Shown piece by piece: positions 1 to 5,841 of a stretch of DNA of 8,747 nt (positions are counted from its first letter, which is position 1; every line of letters begins with the position of its first letter). The translations under genes were made by a program, and so were the position numbers. The notes below the pieces were generated by a model, which worked only from the letters and a program-made list of their open reading frames with translations, did no database searches and had not been told where the DNA came from. Source of the DNA: Actinomycetota bacterium (GTDB lineage Bacteria > Actinomycetota > Actinomycetes > Nanopelagicales > Nanopelagicaceae); contig JAQCGQ010000027.1 of the NCBI GenBank assembly GCA_027730465.1, positions 1 through 8,747 of the forward strand. The letters run 5' to 3'.

Positions 1-321
1 TCGGCCCGCGTTTAGCTCTTTCTCACGCCATGCTTGATTAAAAAAAGTTAAAGATAGGTTCGCACTTCCATCCGTGACAATTACCTCTAATATATTTTTA
101 CCATTAGCCCGTCGCAACTTTACTGCCTCAATTTCAGCCAAAATTGTGACTTCATCATCAGCTAATAAAGTTGAAATATCAGTTAACTCACCCCGCACCA
201 CATACCTTCTTGGATAATGGCGAAGTAGTTCATTAACGGTAGTCATCCCAAATGATTTTTCTAAAACATCAGCAGTTCGATCACCTACTATGTTTTGCAA
301 TCGGGTCACAAGGCTGGCCAT
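1..321 (-). CDS. recG: ATP-dependent DNA helicase RecG, N-terminal fragment
   Basis: This is the first 107 residues of RecG, the helicase that reverses stalled replication forks and processes Holliday junctions. The gene runs off the left edge, so the helicase motifs are not visible. The part seen matches the N-terminal and wedge region: LLRHYPRRY at residues 32-40, then RGELTDIS (43-50) and an OB-fold-like stretch reading EVTILAEIEAVKLRRANGKNILEVIV, followed by LTFFNQAW. This pattern is typical of actinobacterial RecG. The ATG at 321-319 has no Shine-Dalgarno site. An in-frame TTG and GTG lie 6 and 8 codons upstream, so the start is uncertain by a few residues. A -10-like GATACT ends 6 nt before the ATG, which may mean a leaderless transcript. 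recG is divergent from rpmB across 127 bp. The identity is confident; the start is less so. Confidence 0.9.
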   Translation of the reverse strand, partial: MASLVTRLQNIVGDRTADVLEKSFGMTTVNELLRHYPRRYVVRGELTDISTLLADDEVTILAEIEAVKLRRANGKNILEVIVTDGSANLSLTFFNQAWREKELNAGR

Positions 322-327
322 AGTGGA

Positions 328-333
328 AGTATC
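328..333 (-). promoter_or_regulatory. Possible -10 element for a leaderless recG transcript
   Basis: On the minus strand this reads GATACT, four of six matches to TATAAT, and ends 6 nt before the recG ATG. No ribosome binding site is present and no convincing -35 is seen. The geometry matches the better-supported ndgR promoter in this window. It is a weak call resting on spacing and the absent Shine-Dalgarno site. Confidence 0.25.
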
Positions 334-432
334 CAATGCCACCTGCTTTATCTCGCGTAATTACCCACCGGATTAGCCATTTAATACCCCTGCGAGGTAA
401 TCTTTCGCCTCTGATTAGTTCAATTAGGAAAT

Positions 433-440
433 AAAGGGAG
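433..440 (+). promoter_or_regulatory. rpmB ribosome binding site that fixes a GTG start
   Basis: AAAGGGAG lies 8 nt before the GTG at 449. It supports that GTG as the L28 start; no ATG in this frame would give the conserved N-terminus with its first cysteine pair. The same core with the same TAA-rich spacer recurs before leuC. Confidence 0.7.
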
Positions 441-448
441 TAAATAAA

Positions 449-634
449 GTGTCTTCAGTATGTGATATCTGTGGCAAAGCCCCTAGCTTTGGCAATAACG
501 TCTCCCACTCAAAGCGTGCTACTCGCCGTCGCTGGAATCCAAATATCCAAAAAATTCGAACACTAATCAATGGACAAACCAAACGCAAGAATGTTTGTGC
601 CTCATGCCTTAAGGCAGGCAAAGTAAGTCGCTAA
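449..634 (+). CDS. rpmB: 50S ribosomal protein L28, zinc-binding (four-cysteine) form
   Basis: This 61-residue protein is a complete L28 of the large ribosomal subunit. It begins VCDICGK and carries the basic core SHSKRATRRRWNPNIQKIRT (residues 19-38). Two CxxC pairs, Cys5/Cys8 and Cys50/Cys53, form the zinc ribbon of the C+ type; bacteria with a zinc-free paralogue usually swap it in under zinc limitation. No Zur-like operator was recognised upstream. The GTG start is set by AAAGGGAG 8 nt upstream. The gene is divergent from recG, and its TAA (632-634) abuts the last codon of thiL (635-637) with no base between. In many actinobacteria rpmB and recG run in the same direction with a DAK-domain gene between them. 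Here that gene is missing and rpmB is turned relative to recG. Confidence 0.97.
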   Translation: MSSVCDICGKAPSFGNNVSHSKRATRRRWNPNIQKIRTLINGQTKRKNVCASCLKAGKVSR

Positions 635-1564
635 CTAGAAGTGCTGATAACCAGTTTTTTTAAGTTCCACACTATCCAGTAGTAACTTTCCATCACCATT
701 TTCAACGCTACCAATTTGGACGCCCAATTTACTACTCTCATTCTCTTTACCAACTGTTGCCAGGAAGAAATGATCCTCACCCCCAGTAAGAATCCAATCA
801 AATACATCTTCATTTAATTCTTTTGCAAGCTCTGCAAGATCTTTAAAATCTGTAGCTTTTGAGATTAAATCCTTACTCAGATTAAAATTTACCACTGATG
901 CAGTAGCTAGGTGGGAAGCATCAGTTGCCAATCCATCACTTACATCACACATTGAAGTTGCTACTCTTATTAATTCATCTGGTGCTACTAGTTTTGGATT
1001 TAAATGAGCCTCAACTACATACCTTGGTCTATCTAGATCCCTTTTTAATATCGCAAGTCCGGCAGCAGATAAACCGGTAAGTGATGATAAATAAATCAGA
1101 TCTCCCACCCTTGCACCACTTCGAAGAATTGGTTGAGTAGATAACTCACCAAGTGCGGTAATACTTAAAGTCATCTTTTCAGATTTACTTAAATCACCAC
1201 CTATAACGCTAACCTCAAACTTGTCGGCAACAAAGCGAATACCTCTAGCAAGCTCTGAAACTGTCTCACTATTATTTAATTCATTAATTCCAGCGGCCAC
1301 TAATAAATATTTAGGAACAGCTCCCATAGCAAAGATGTCGGCAAGATTTGCTGTTGTTAGTTTTGCCCCTATTTGAAATGGTGTGGACCATTTTTTATTA
1401 AAGTGAATACCTTCAACTGCCATGTCTACAGTTGCGACTAATTTGTTATTTGAACTCTTTATCACCGCAGCATCGTCACCGATGCCTACTTGCACCTGGG
1501 TTTGAAAAGAGGTGTGAAATAGATCGCGTAAGCGCGCTATCAGCCCTGCTTCAGATTCAATCAA
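635..1564 (-). CDS. thiL: Thiamine-monophosphate kinase
   Basis: ThiL phosphorylates thiamine monophosphate to thiamine diphosphate, the active cofactor, in the cytoplasm. It is a PurM/AIR-synthetase-like ATP-binding enzyme. The family motifs are all present (numbered from the first possible start at 1570): GIGDDAAV (29-36), D-M-x-VEGxHF (49-57), NLADIFAMGA (75-84), GGDLS (124-128), DVSDGLATD (209-217) and TGGEDHFFL (262-270). The length, about 310 residues, is normal. The GTG at 1570 directly abuts its only good Shine-Dalgarno site, GGGGAG, and cannot use it. The in-frame TTG at 1564-1562 sits 5 nt downstream of that site and gives the usual IESEAGLIARL opening, so I chose it; the difference is two residues. 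The gene converges stop to stop with rpmB and is divergent from the Lrp-type gene. No TPP riboswitch is visible in the 83-bp gap upstream. Confidence 0.94.
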   Translation of the reverse strand: MIESEAGLIARLRDLFHTSFQTQVQVGIGDDAAVIKSSNNKLVATVDMAVEGIHFNKKWSTPFQIGAKLTTANLADIFAMGAVPKYLLVAAGINELNNSETVSELARGIRFVADKFEVSVIGGDLSKSEKMTLSITALGELSTQPILRSGARVGDLIYLSSLTGLSAAGLAILKRDLDRPRYVVEAHLNPKLVAPDELIRVATSMCDVSDGLATDASHLATASVVNFNLSKDLISKATDFKDLAELAKELNEDVFDWILTGGEDHFFLATVGKENESSKLGVQIGSVENGDGKLLLDSVELKKTGYQHF

Positions 1565-1577
1565 TACCACTCCCCAA

Positions 1578-1606
1578 TTAACTCGCTATAGGCTACCCTT
1601 TAATAT
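1578..1606 (+). promoter_or_regulatory. Candidate promoter of the Lrp-type gene
   Basis: TTAACT at 1578-1583 (four of six matches to TTGACA) and TAATAT at 1601-1606 (four of six to TATAAT) are 17 bp apart. The predicted transcription start, about 1612-1613, falls inside the inverted repeat at 1609-1633. The assignment is by eye and other pairs in this AT-rich gap are possible. Confidence 0.35.
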
Positions 1607-1608
1607 CG

Positions 1609-1633
1609 CTTTAGTTCACGGCCGAACTTAAAG
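1609..1633. repeat. Imperfect inverted repeat between thiL and the Lrp-type gene
   Basis: CTTTAGTTC (1609-1617) pairs with GAACTTAAAG (1624-1633) with one bulged A, giving nine base pairs around a six-base spacer. The palindrome CGGCCG (1619-1624) overlaps its centre. The element straddles the predicted start of the plus-strand transcript, so it could be an operator or a 5' hairpin. No U-tract follows, and it does not look like a terminator. Confidence 0.5.
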
Positions 1634-1653
1634 CAATAATTGAAAGGCTTCAA

Positions 1654-1890
1654 ATGTCTGTTCAGGCTTACATTCTTATTCAAACTGAAGTTGGCAAGGC
1701 TTCTAGTGTTGCAAAATCTGTTTCTGCCATTGCTGGTGTAACTATCGCTGAAGGTGTTACCGGTCCATACGATGTGATCATGCGGGCAGAGTCTGCAAGC
1801 ATGGAAGATCTAGGTCGCACAGTTTTAGCAAAAGTACAAGCAGTTGCTGGCATAACTAGAACTCTTACCTGCCCAGTTACTACTTTTTAA
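1654..1890 (+). CDS. Stand-alone Lrp/AsnC ligand-binding (RAM) domain protein
   Basis: This 78-residue protein is a single AsnC/Lrp effector-binding domain without the usual N-terminal helix-turn-helix. The opening QAYILIQTEVGKASSVAKSV, the VTGPYDVIMRAE segment (around residues 35-46) and the ending ITRTLTCPV are typical of a short family found beside thiL in actinobacteria. RAM domains form dimers and larger rings that bind amino acids. What the stand-alone version does is not clear; it may sense an amino acid and pair with a full-length Lrp protein, but that is inference. The ATG at 1654 follows GAAAGG (1642-1647) by 6 nt. The gene has its own likely promoter, is divergent from thiL, and its last four bases overlap the convergent ybaK-type gene. 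Confidence 0.9.
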   Translation: MSVQAYILIQTEVGKASSVAKSVSAIAGVTIAEGVTGPYDVIMRAESASMEDLGRTVLAKVQAVAGITRTLTCPVTTF

Positions 1891-2378
1891 TTTTTACTAA
1901 CTATAAGCGGTCTAGCACTAGTACATTTAAGTAACTCGTTAAATGTCGTTGGATAAACCGCATGTGGATGCCCTGCTGCTGCCCAAACTATTTCGTAATC
2001 ATTTAGTGCTTGATCAATAACTATTAACTTCGGCTGATTTATCCAACCAATAGGTGCAACTCCACCTATTGAAAATCCTGATTTTTCTTTCACATAATCA
2101 GCATCGACACGATCTAATTTATCCTCTGCTAATTGCAGTGCAACTAGCTCAGTATCAACGCGGTGCCGGCCTGATGTAATCACTAATAGCGGACTTTGAT
2201 CAGGTAGTTTAAAAATAATAGATGAAGCTATCTGGCCAACTTCGATACCTAATGCCGCTGCTGCTTCAGCTGCACTCCTGGCACTATCTGCTAAAACTTT
2301 AATCTGTCCGCTCATACCATTACTTAATAAAGCTTGTTGAACTCGTTTAACAGCACTTTTTTCTAAAACGCTATCCAT
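1887..2378 (-). CDS. YbaK/EbsC-family aminoacyl-tRNA deacylase
   Basis: This 163-residue protein fits the YbaK/ProX-like domain, whose members hydrolyse mischarged aminoacyl-tRNAs such as Cys-tRNA(Pro) or Ala-tRNA(Pro) in trans. Visible features are IIFKLPD with the probable functional lysine at residue 57, the FSIGGVAPIG loop (102-111) that lines the pocket in the family, and the AAGHPHAVYPTTFNEL stretch (134-149). The substrate cannot be told from the sequence. The ATG at 2378 lies 3 nt after the ddl stop, and its weak Shine-Dalgarno (GAGA) lies inside the end of ddl. It is therefore most likely the last gene of plsC-gpsA-ddl-ybaK and translationally coupled. Its stop overlaps the convergent Lrp-type gene by 4 bp. 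In the better-known actinobacterial versions of this neighbourhood I do not recall a YbaK gene at this place. Confidence 0.88.
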   Translation of the reverse strand: MDSVLEKSAVKRVQQALLSNGMSGQIKVLADSARSAAEAAAALGIEVGQIASSIIFKLPDQSPLLVITSGRHRVDTELVALQLAEDKLDRVDADYVKEKSGFSIGGVAPIGWINQPKLIVIDQALNDYEIVWAAAGHPHAVYPTTFNELLKCTSARPLIVSKN

Positions 2379-2381
2379 AAA

Positions 2382-3425
2382 TTATCTCGTTACATGTATT
2401 AAACGTTTTTGAGCAGTCTCAATTAATTTAGTTATGAGTTGCTGATATGAAATGCCAGTTTTCTCAATTAATTTTGGATAGACGGAGGTTGGGGTAAAGC
2501 CAGGCATAGTATTTATTTCATTAATCACAATTTGCCCATCGTTTGAATAGAAGAAATCAATTCTGGCTAAACCTTCACACCCAACTGCATCAAATGCAAG
2601 TAAGGCCGCTTTTTGTATTTTTTCTTCAATACCTGCTGGTAGATCAGCTGGTGTTACAAGTTGCATAGAATTATCTAAATACTTAGCCTGAAAATCATAG
2701 AACTCATACTTATCTGAAATAACTATTTCTCCAACTGGTGATGTAGATAATTTGCTATCAGCTTGCAAGACTGCGCATTCAATTTCTTTTCCAATAATCG
2801 CCTGCTCAATTATTACCTTAGTATCAAAGGTGAGTGCGTGCTCAACAGCTGCAGCCAACTCTGATGCAGCTTTAACTTTTGTGGTGCCACGACTTGAGCC
2901 ACTTCTGGCTGGTTTAACAAATAGAGGATATTTAAGGCTACTTGGCAGTTCAAATTTTGAAGATGTTACAACTGTGCCAGCAGCGACATTTAAACCGACA
3001 GATGAAAAAATAGGCTTCGCATAAGATTTATCCATACTCACTGCGCAAGCTAAAACACCTGAACCAACGTAGCGCTGTCCGATCATTTCAAATAATCCTT
3101 GAATAGTTCCATCTTCCCCATATGGCCCGTGCAAAATTGGGAATGCAACATCAATTGCTAAGTTTTTTCCGCCAGAAAATAGTCCTTGGCTAGTAACACT
3201 TATCTCCACCCCAGATTCTGGAACTACCGGTAGCACACCGTTTTGAATAATAAAACTGGTGTCTGCTGGTAAAAGAAGCCATTTACCTGATTTAGTAATT
3301 CCAATCAGTACTGGTTCAAATTTGCTGCGATCTATTGCACCAAGAATTCCATTTGCTGAAACACATGAAATTTCATGCTCGCTACTTTTCCCACCACAAA
3401 TAATTCCAACTCGGACCTTACCCAT
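2382..3425 (-). CDS. ddl: D-alanine--D-alanine ligase
   Basis: Ddl joins two D-alanines with ATP to make the dipeptide that ends the peptidoglycan stem peptide. The 347 residues show the complete ATP-grasp layout: SSEHEIS with the substrate-binding Glu (14-20), HGPYGEDG (99-106), the ATP-binding VKPARSGSSRG loop (170-180), the omega-loop segment YEFYDFQAKY (240-249), ARIDFF (287-292) and NEINTMPGFT (302-311) with its metal-binding Glu and Asn. The Tyr in the omega loop points to a D-Ala-D-Ala enzyme and not a vancomycin-resistance D-Ala-D-Lac type, which carries His there. The loop residue after GSS is Arg179, where I expect a small hydrophobic residue. The start ATG overlaps the gpsA stop by one base (TAATG), which implies coupled translation. 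ybaK follows 3 nt downstream. Confidence 0.96.
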   Translation of the reverse strand: MGKVRVGIICGGKSSEHEISCVSANGILGAIDRSKFEPVLIGITKSGKWLLLPADTSFIIQNGVLPVVPESGVEISVTSQGLFSGGKNLAIDVAFPILHGPYGEDGTIQGLFEMIGQRYVGSGVLACAVSMDKSYAKPIFSSVGLNVAAGTVVTSSKFELPSSLKYPLFVKPARSGSSRGTTKVKAASELAAAVEHALTFDTKVIIEQAIIGKEIECAVLQADSKLSTSPVGEIVISDKYEFYDFQAKYLDNSMQLVTPADLPAGIEEKIQKAALLAFDAVGCEGLARIDFFYSNDGQIVINEINTMPGFTPTSVYPKLIEKTGISYQQLITKLIETAQKRLIHVTR

Positions 3426-4423
3426 TAAATTTCTGCCTTAATACTTACTTTCATTAATCTATCAACTGCATCCTTTGGATTTAATGTCCCAGCAACAACA
3501 TCTGAAACTGCCTCGATTATTGGTGCTTCTACTCCTACTCGGTGTGCAAGCTCTAGCATTGCGCCAGCTGAATAAACACCCTCAACTGTTTTAACAACCT
3601 GAGCTCTCGCTTTAATAATTGAACCAGTTTTTCCTAATACCTCACCAAAGCTTCTGTTTCGTGACAAAGGTGATTGCGCACTTGCCACAAGATCCCCAAT
3701 TCCTGCTAGGCCTAAGAAGGTAAGTGAATTAGCACCATAAGCCTCACCTAACTTTGCAACCTCAGCTAAGCCCCGAGTAATCATTAAACCTTGAGTATTC
3801 TCGCCATAGCCCATACCAACAGCAATACCAACAGCTAGTGCAATTACGCTTTTGGCTGCGCCGGCAAATTCGCAACCAATTAAGTCAGATGATGGATAGA
3901 TTCTAAAGTAATTAGTTGAAAACATTTCAACCATTAAATCAATATTATTTTGATTTTCAGAGGCAGCAACTGCTCCTGCTGGCTGTCTCATAATGATTTC
4001 ACTTGCTAAATTCGGTCCTGTAATTATCCCTAATCTTGATTGATCTACCAATAAAACGTCATGAACAACCTCGGTCATTCTAAATTGGGTTTCAACTTCT
4101 ATACCTTTTAAAGTACTTATGACTGGTAGTTCCGCTGGGAAAAAACTCTTCCAACTTACTAAATTTTCTCGTAGAGTTTGAGCTGGGATTGCTAGCAAAA
4201 TTACCTCAGCAAACTCAAGTGCAGCTTTAATATCAGTAGTAGCCTTTAATTCCCTTGGAAGATCTATTCCTTTTAAAAATCTTCGATTTGAATGGCGGCG
4301 ATTTATTTCTCGCACTACTTTTTTATTACGCCCCCAAATTAAGACTTGCTGACCAGAATCAACCATCACCTGACCAAGTGTTGTTCCCCATGCTCCAGAA
4401 CCTATGACAGCAACTTTTTTCAT
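3425..4423 (-). CDS. gpsA: NAD(P)H-dependent glycerol-3-phosphate dehydrogenase
   Basis: GpsA reduces dihydroxyacetone phosphate to sn-glycerol-3-phosphate, the backbone of phospholipids, in the cytoplasm. The 332 residues are full length. The N-terminal Rossmann fold has GSGAWGT (8-14), followed by LAIPAQ (78-82), STLKGIE with Lys106 (103-109), the GPNLASEI segment (136-143), GAAKSVIALA with the catalytic Lys191 (188-197), GLAGIGDL (238-245) and SRNR (254-257). The start ATG overlaps the plsC stop as ATGA, with an AAGGA Shine-Dalgarno inside the end of plsC about 6-7 nt upstream. Its stop in turn overlaps the ddl start by one base. The pairing with plsC is functional: its product is the acceptor from which the PlsC substrate is made. 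Confidence 0.97.
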   Translation of the reverse strand: MKKVAVIGSGAWGTTLGQVMVDSGQQVLIWGRNKKVVREINRRHSNRRFLKGIDLPRELKATTDIKAALEFAEVILLAIPAQTLRENLVSWKSFFPAELPVISTLKGIEVETQFRMTEVVHDVLLVDQSRLGIITGPNLASEIIMRQPAGAVAASENQNNIDLMVEMFSTNYFRIYPSSDLIGCEFAGAAKSVIALAVGIAVGMGYGENTQGLMITRGLAEVAKLGEAYGANSLTFLGLAGIGDLVASAQSPLSRNRSFGEVLGKTGSIIKARAQVVKTVEGVYSAGAMLELAHRVGVEAPIIEAVSDVVAGTLNPKDAVDRLMKVSIKAEI

Positions 4424-5202
4424 TTTATTTCCTTCTTAAAATTACCAGTTCGAGGTAGCTCTGACTTTTTTGGATCAAATACCTCAAGCGGTGCTTTCTC
4501 GCCTCGGATCTCTTCTAGTAATTTTGTAATTGCGCTCATGACATATGCAGTTGCCTCTTCAACTGCAACCGGATCCCCTGCCTTTCCATACCATTTAGAA
4601 AAATCTAGTGGTAACCCAGCTTGGATAATTACCTTCGTGCGTGGAAATAGCTTTAGCTTTTTTGAATATGCTGGCAAGTAGTATTGCGCGCCCCACTGCG
4701 CACAAGGAATAACTGGAACTTGCGTCAGAATTGCAAGGCGGGCAATTCCGGTCTTAGCTTTCATTGGCCAGTAATTAGCATCTCGAGTTAGTGTTCCTTC
4801 TGGGTAAACACCTAGTAAATGACCAGCTTTTAAAAAAGCAATTGCATGTTGAAGTGCATCTGAAGCAACACTGGTCTCGCGCTCAACTGGAATCTGCCCA
4901 GCACCAAGTAATACTCGCCCAATAATTGGTAATTTAAAAAGTGATGCCTTACCTAAATACCTTGGTGCCCTGCCATTGTCATATAAAAAATGGGTAAAAA
5001 GAAGTGGATCTACATATGATATGTGATTACAAACTGCAATTGCTGCCCCACTTTTTGGTAAATTCTCAACACCGCGCCAATCCCGCTTGGCAATTAGATT
5101 TAACAGCGGCCTAACTAAATTTGCACTAAATCGAAACCAACTAGTGACGCCTAATGGTTTTCCACTAGGGGGTGCGTAGGAAATTTTCAGATCAGTAGAC
5201 AC
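4420..5202 (-). CDS. plsC: PlsC-like 1-acyl-sn-glycerol-3-phosphate acyltransferase
   Basis: This membrane-associated enzyme adds the second acyl chain to lysophosphatidic acid, giving phosphatidic acid. The 260 residues carry the four family blocks in order: NHISYVD (59-65; the HxxxxD catalytic pair is His60/Asp65), GKASLFKLP to GQIPVER (84-108), YPEGT (133-137) and VIPCAQWG (164-171). The C-terminal 30 residues are charged and poorly conserved. The GTG start at 5202 has no Shine-Dalgarno site. A good -10, TAGAAT, ends 5 nt before it, so the transcript is probably leaderless. This is the first gene of the operon plsC-gpsA-ddl-ybaK, insulated from HU upstream by a strong terminator. Substrate preference within the acyltransferase family cannot be read from the sequence alone. 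Confidence 0.94.
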   Translation of the reverse strand: MSTDLKISYAPPSGKPLGVTSWFRFSANLVRPLLNLIAKRDWRGVENLPKSGAAIAVCNHISYVDPLLFTHFLYDNGRAPRYLGKASLFKLPIIGRVLLGAGQIPVERETSVASDALQHAIAFLKAGHLLGVYPEGTLTRDANYWPMKAKTGIARLAILTQVPVIPCAQWGAQYYLPAYSKKLKLFPRTKVIIQAGLPLDFSKWYGKAGDPVAVEEATAYVMSAITKLLEEIRGEKAPLEVFDPKKSELPRTGNFKKEIK

Positions 5203-5207
5203 ACTTA

Positions 5208-5213
5208 ATTCTA
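5208..5213 (-). promoter_or_regulatory. -10 element for the plsC operon (likely leaderless)
   Basis: On the minus strand this reads TAGAAT, five of six matches to TATAAT and fitting the actinobacterial TANNNT form. It ends 5 nt before the plsC GTG, so transcription should begin at or next to the start codon. No -35 of quality lies 16-18 bp upstream. An 8-bp palindrome, TAACGTTA (5221-5228), sits just upstream and could bind a regulator. Confidence 0.5.
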
Positions 5214-5245
5214 CGACTTTTAACGTTATTGGCCATAAATGAGCG

Positions 5246-5278
5246 TAAAAAGCGGGATCTCATCTCTGAGATCCCGCT
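5246..5278 (-). terminator. Rho-independent terminator of the HU gene
   Basis: A perfect 12-bp stem (AGCGGGATCTCA with its complement, loop of four bases) spans 5251-5278. Read on the minus strand it is followed by a run of five T ending at 5247. It begins 16 nt after the HU stop and ends upstream of the plsC promoter, so it separates the two transcripts. The stem is GC-rich at its base, as expected. Confidence 0.92.
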
Positions 5279-5294
5279 AAATTAATATTACTTT

Positions 5295-5699
5295 TTAGCG
5301 ACGCTTTGACTTCTTCGCTTTTCTAGCAGGCTTACGAGAAACTTTCTTTGCCTTTCCAGCTTTCTTAGCGGCCTTTACCGGCGCTACTTTTGCTGGTGGT
5401 GTTGGAGCAGGACCTAACTTACGGGCTCCTGAAATTACTTCTTTCAATCCTTTCGCAGCTAAGAAACGTACTTTCTTGCTTGCTTTTATTTGGATTGATT
5501 CTCCAGTAAATGGATTACGTCCCTTACGTGCTGGACGATCAACTTTCTTAAATTTACCGAAATCATTGATCATTACATCTTCACCCTTTGAGATATTGCG
5601 AACTACCGCATCAAAAACAACCTCAATGGCGCGTGCAGCTTCTTTCTTACTATCACCAAATTGTGGTGCTAAGTAAGCGATGAACTGGGCCTTGTTCAT
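5295..5699 (-). CDS. hupB: HU-family nucleoid protein with Lys/Ala-rich tail
   Basis: This 134-residue protein is an actinobacterial two-part HU. Residues 1-93 form the HU dimer fold, opening MNKAQFIAYLA, with INDFGKF (44-50) and the DNA-intercalating arm around RPARKGRNPFTG (55-66, proline 63). Residues 94-134 are a disordered tail rich in Lys, Ala, Arg and Pro, ending KKSKRR, comparable to the histone-H1-like tail of mycobacterial HupB and Streptomyces HupS but short. It compacts and protects the chromosome. The ATG at 5699 has a strong Shine-Dalgarno, AAGGGG (5705-5710), 6 nt upstream. It is monocistronic, with its own terminator downstream and a 174-bp gap to leuD. The position next to leuD is conserved in Mycobacterium. 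Confidence 0.96.
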   Translation of the reverse strand: MNKAQFIAYLAPQFGDSKKEAARAIEVVFDAVVRNISKGEDVMINDFGKFKKVDRPARKGRNPFTGESIQIKASKKVRFLAAKGLKEVISGARKLGPAPTPPAKVAPVKAAKKAGKAKKVSRKPARKAKKSKRR

Positions 5700-5722
5700 T
5701 ATTTCCCCTTATTTACGCATAA

Positions 5723-5752
5723 ACATTAAGCATTCGCTTAACTAAAGGTTAA
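5723..5752 (-). promoter_or_regulatory. Candidate HU promoter with embedded dyads
   Basis: On the minus strand TTAACC (5747-5752, four of six to TTGACA) and TAATGT (5723-5728) are 18 bp apart and would give a leader of about 16 nt. Two inverted repeats overlap it: TTAAGC-ATTC-GCTTAA (5726-5741) and TTAAC-N5-GTTAA (5738-5752). The dyads are certain; their role as an operator and the promoter call are inference. Confidence 0.4.
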
Positions 5753-5841
5753 TCTATGGGGTGATAAGAAATATTTCGGTAAATAAAACGGTGTGTCGGA
5801 GCTAAATTGTTAATATAAATCAGGGGTTTTTGAAGAACTTT

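Noticed and set aside
633..661. Intrinsic terminator after rpmB
   Set aside because: A run of seven T follows an AACTAG/CCAGTT pairing, but the stem is five pairs with a mismatch and a 12-base loop, too weak to call.
1571..1653. TPP riboswitch upstream of thiL
   Set aside because: The gap is 83 bp and contains neither of the conserved TPP-box motifs on the minus strand; only the separate inverted repeat is present.
1875..1905. Terminator after the Lrp-type gene
   Set aside because: TTTTTAATTTTT at 1883-1894 is U-rich, but only AGTTA/TAACT flanks it and the U-run would be in the loop, not after the stem.
2752..3024. 90-residue open frame opposite ddl
   Set aside because: It is antisense to a fully conserved Ddl, has no Shine-Dalgarno site and resembles no family; it is a shadow of the real gene.
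4346..4681. 111-residue open frame opposite gpsA and plsC
   Set aside because: It crosses two genes with intact motifs on the other strand and shows no recognisable domain.
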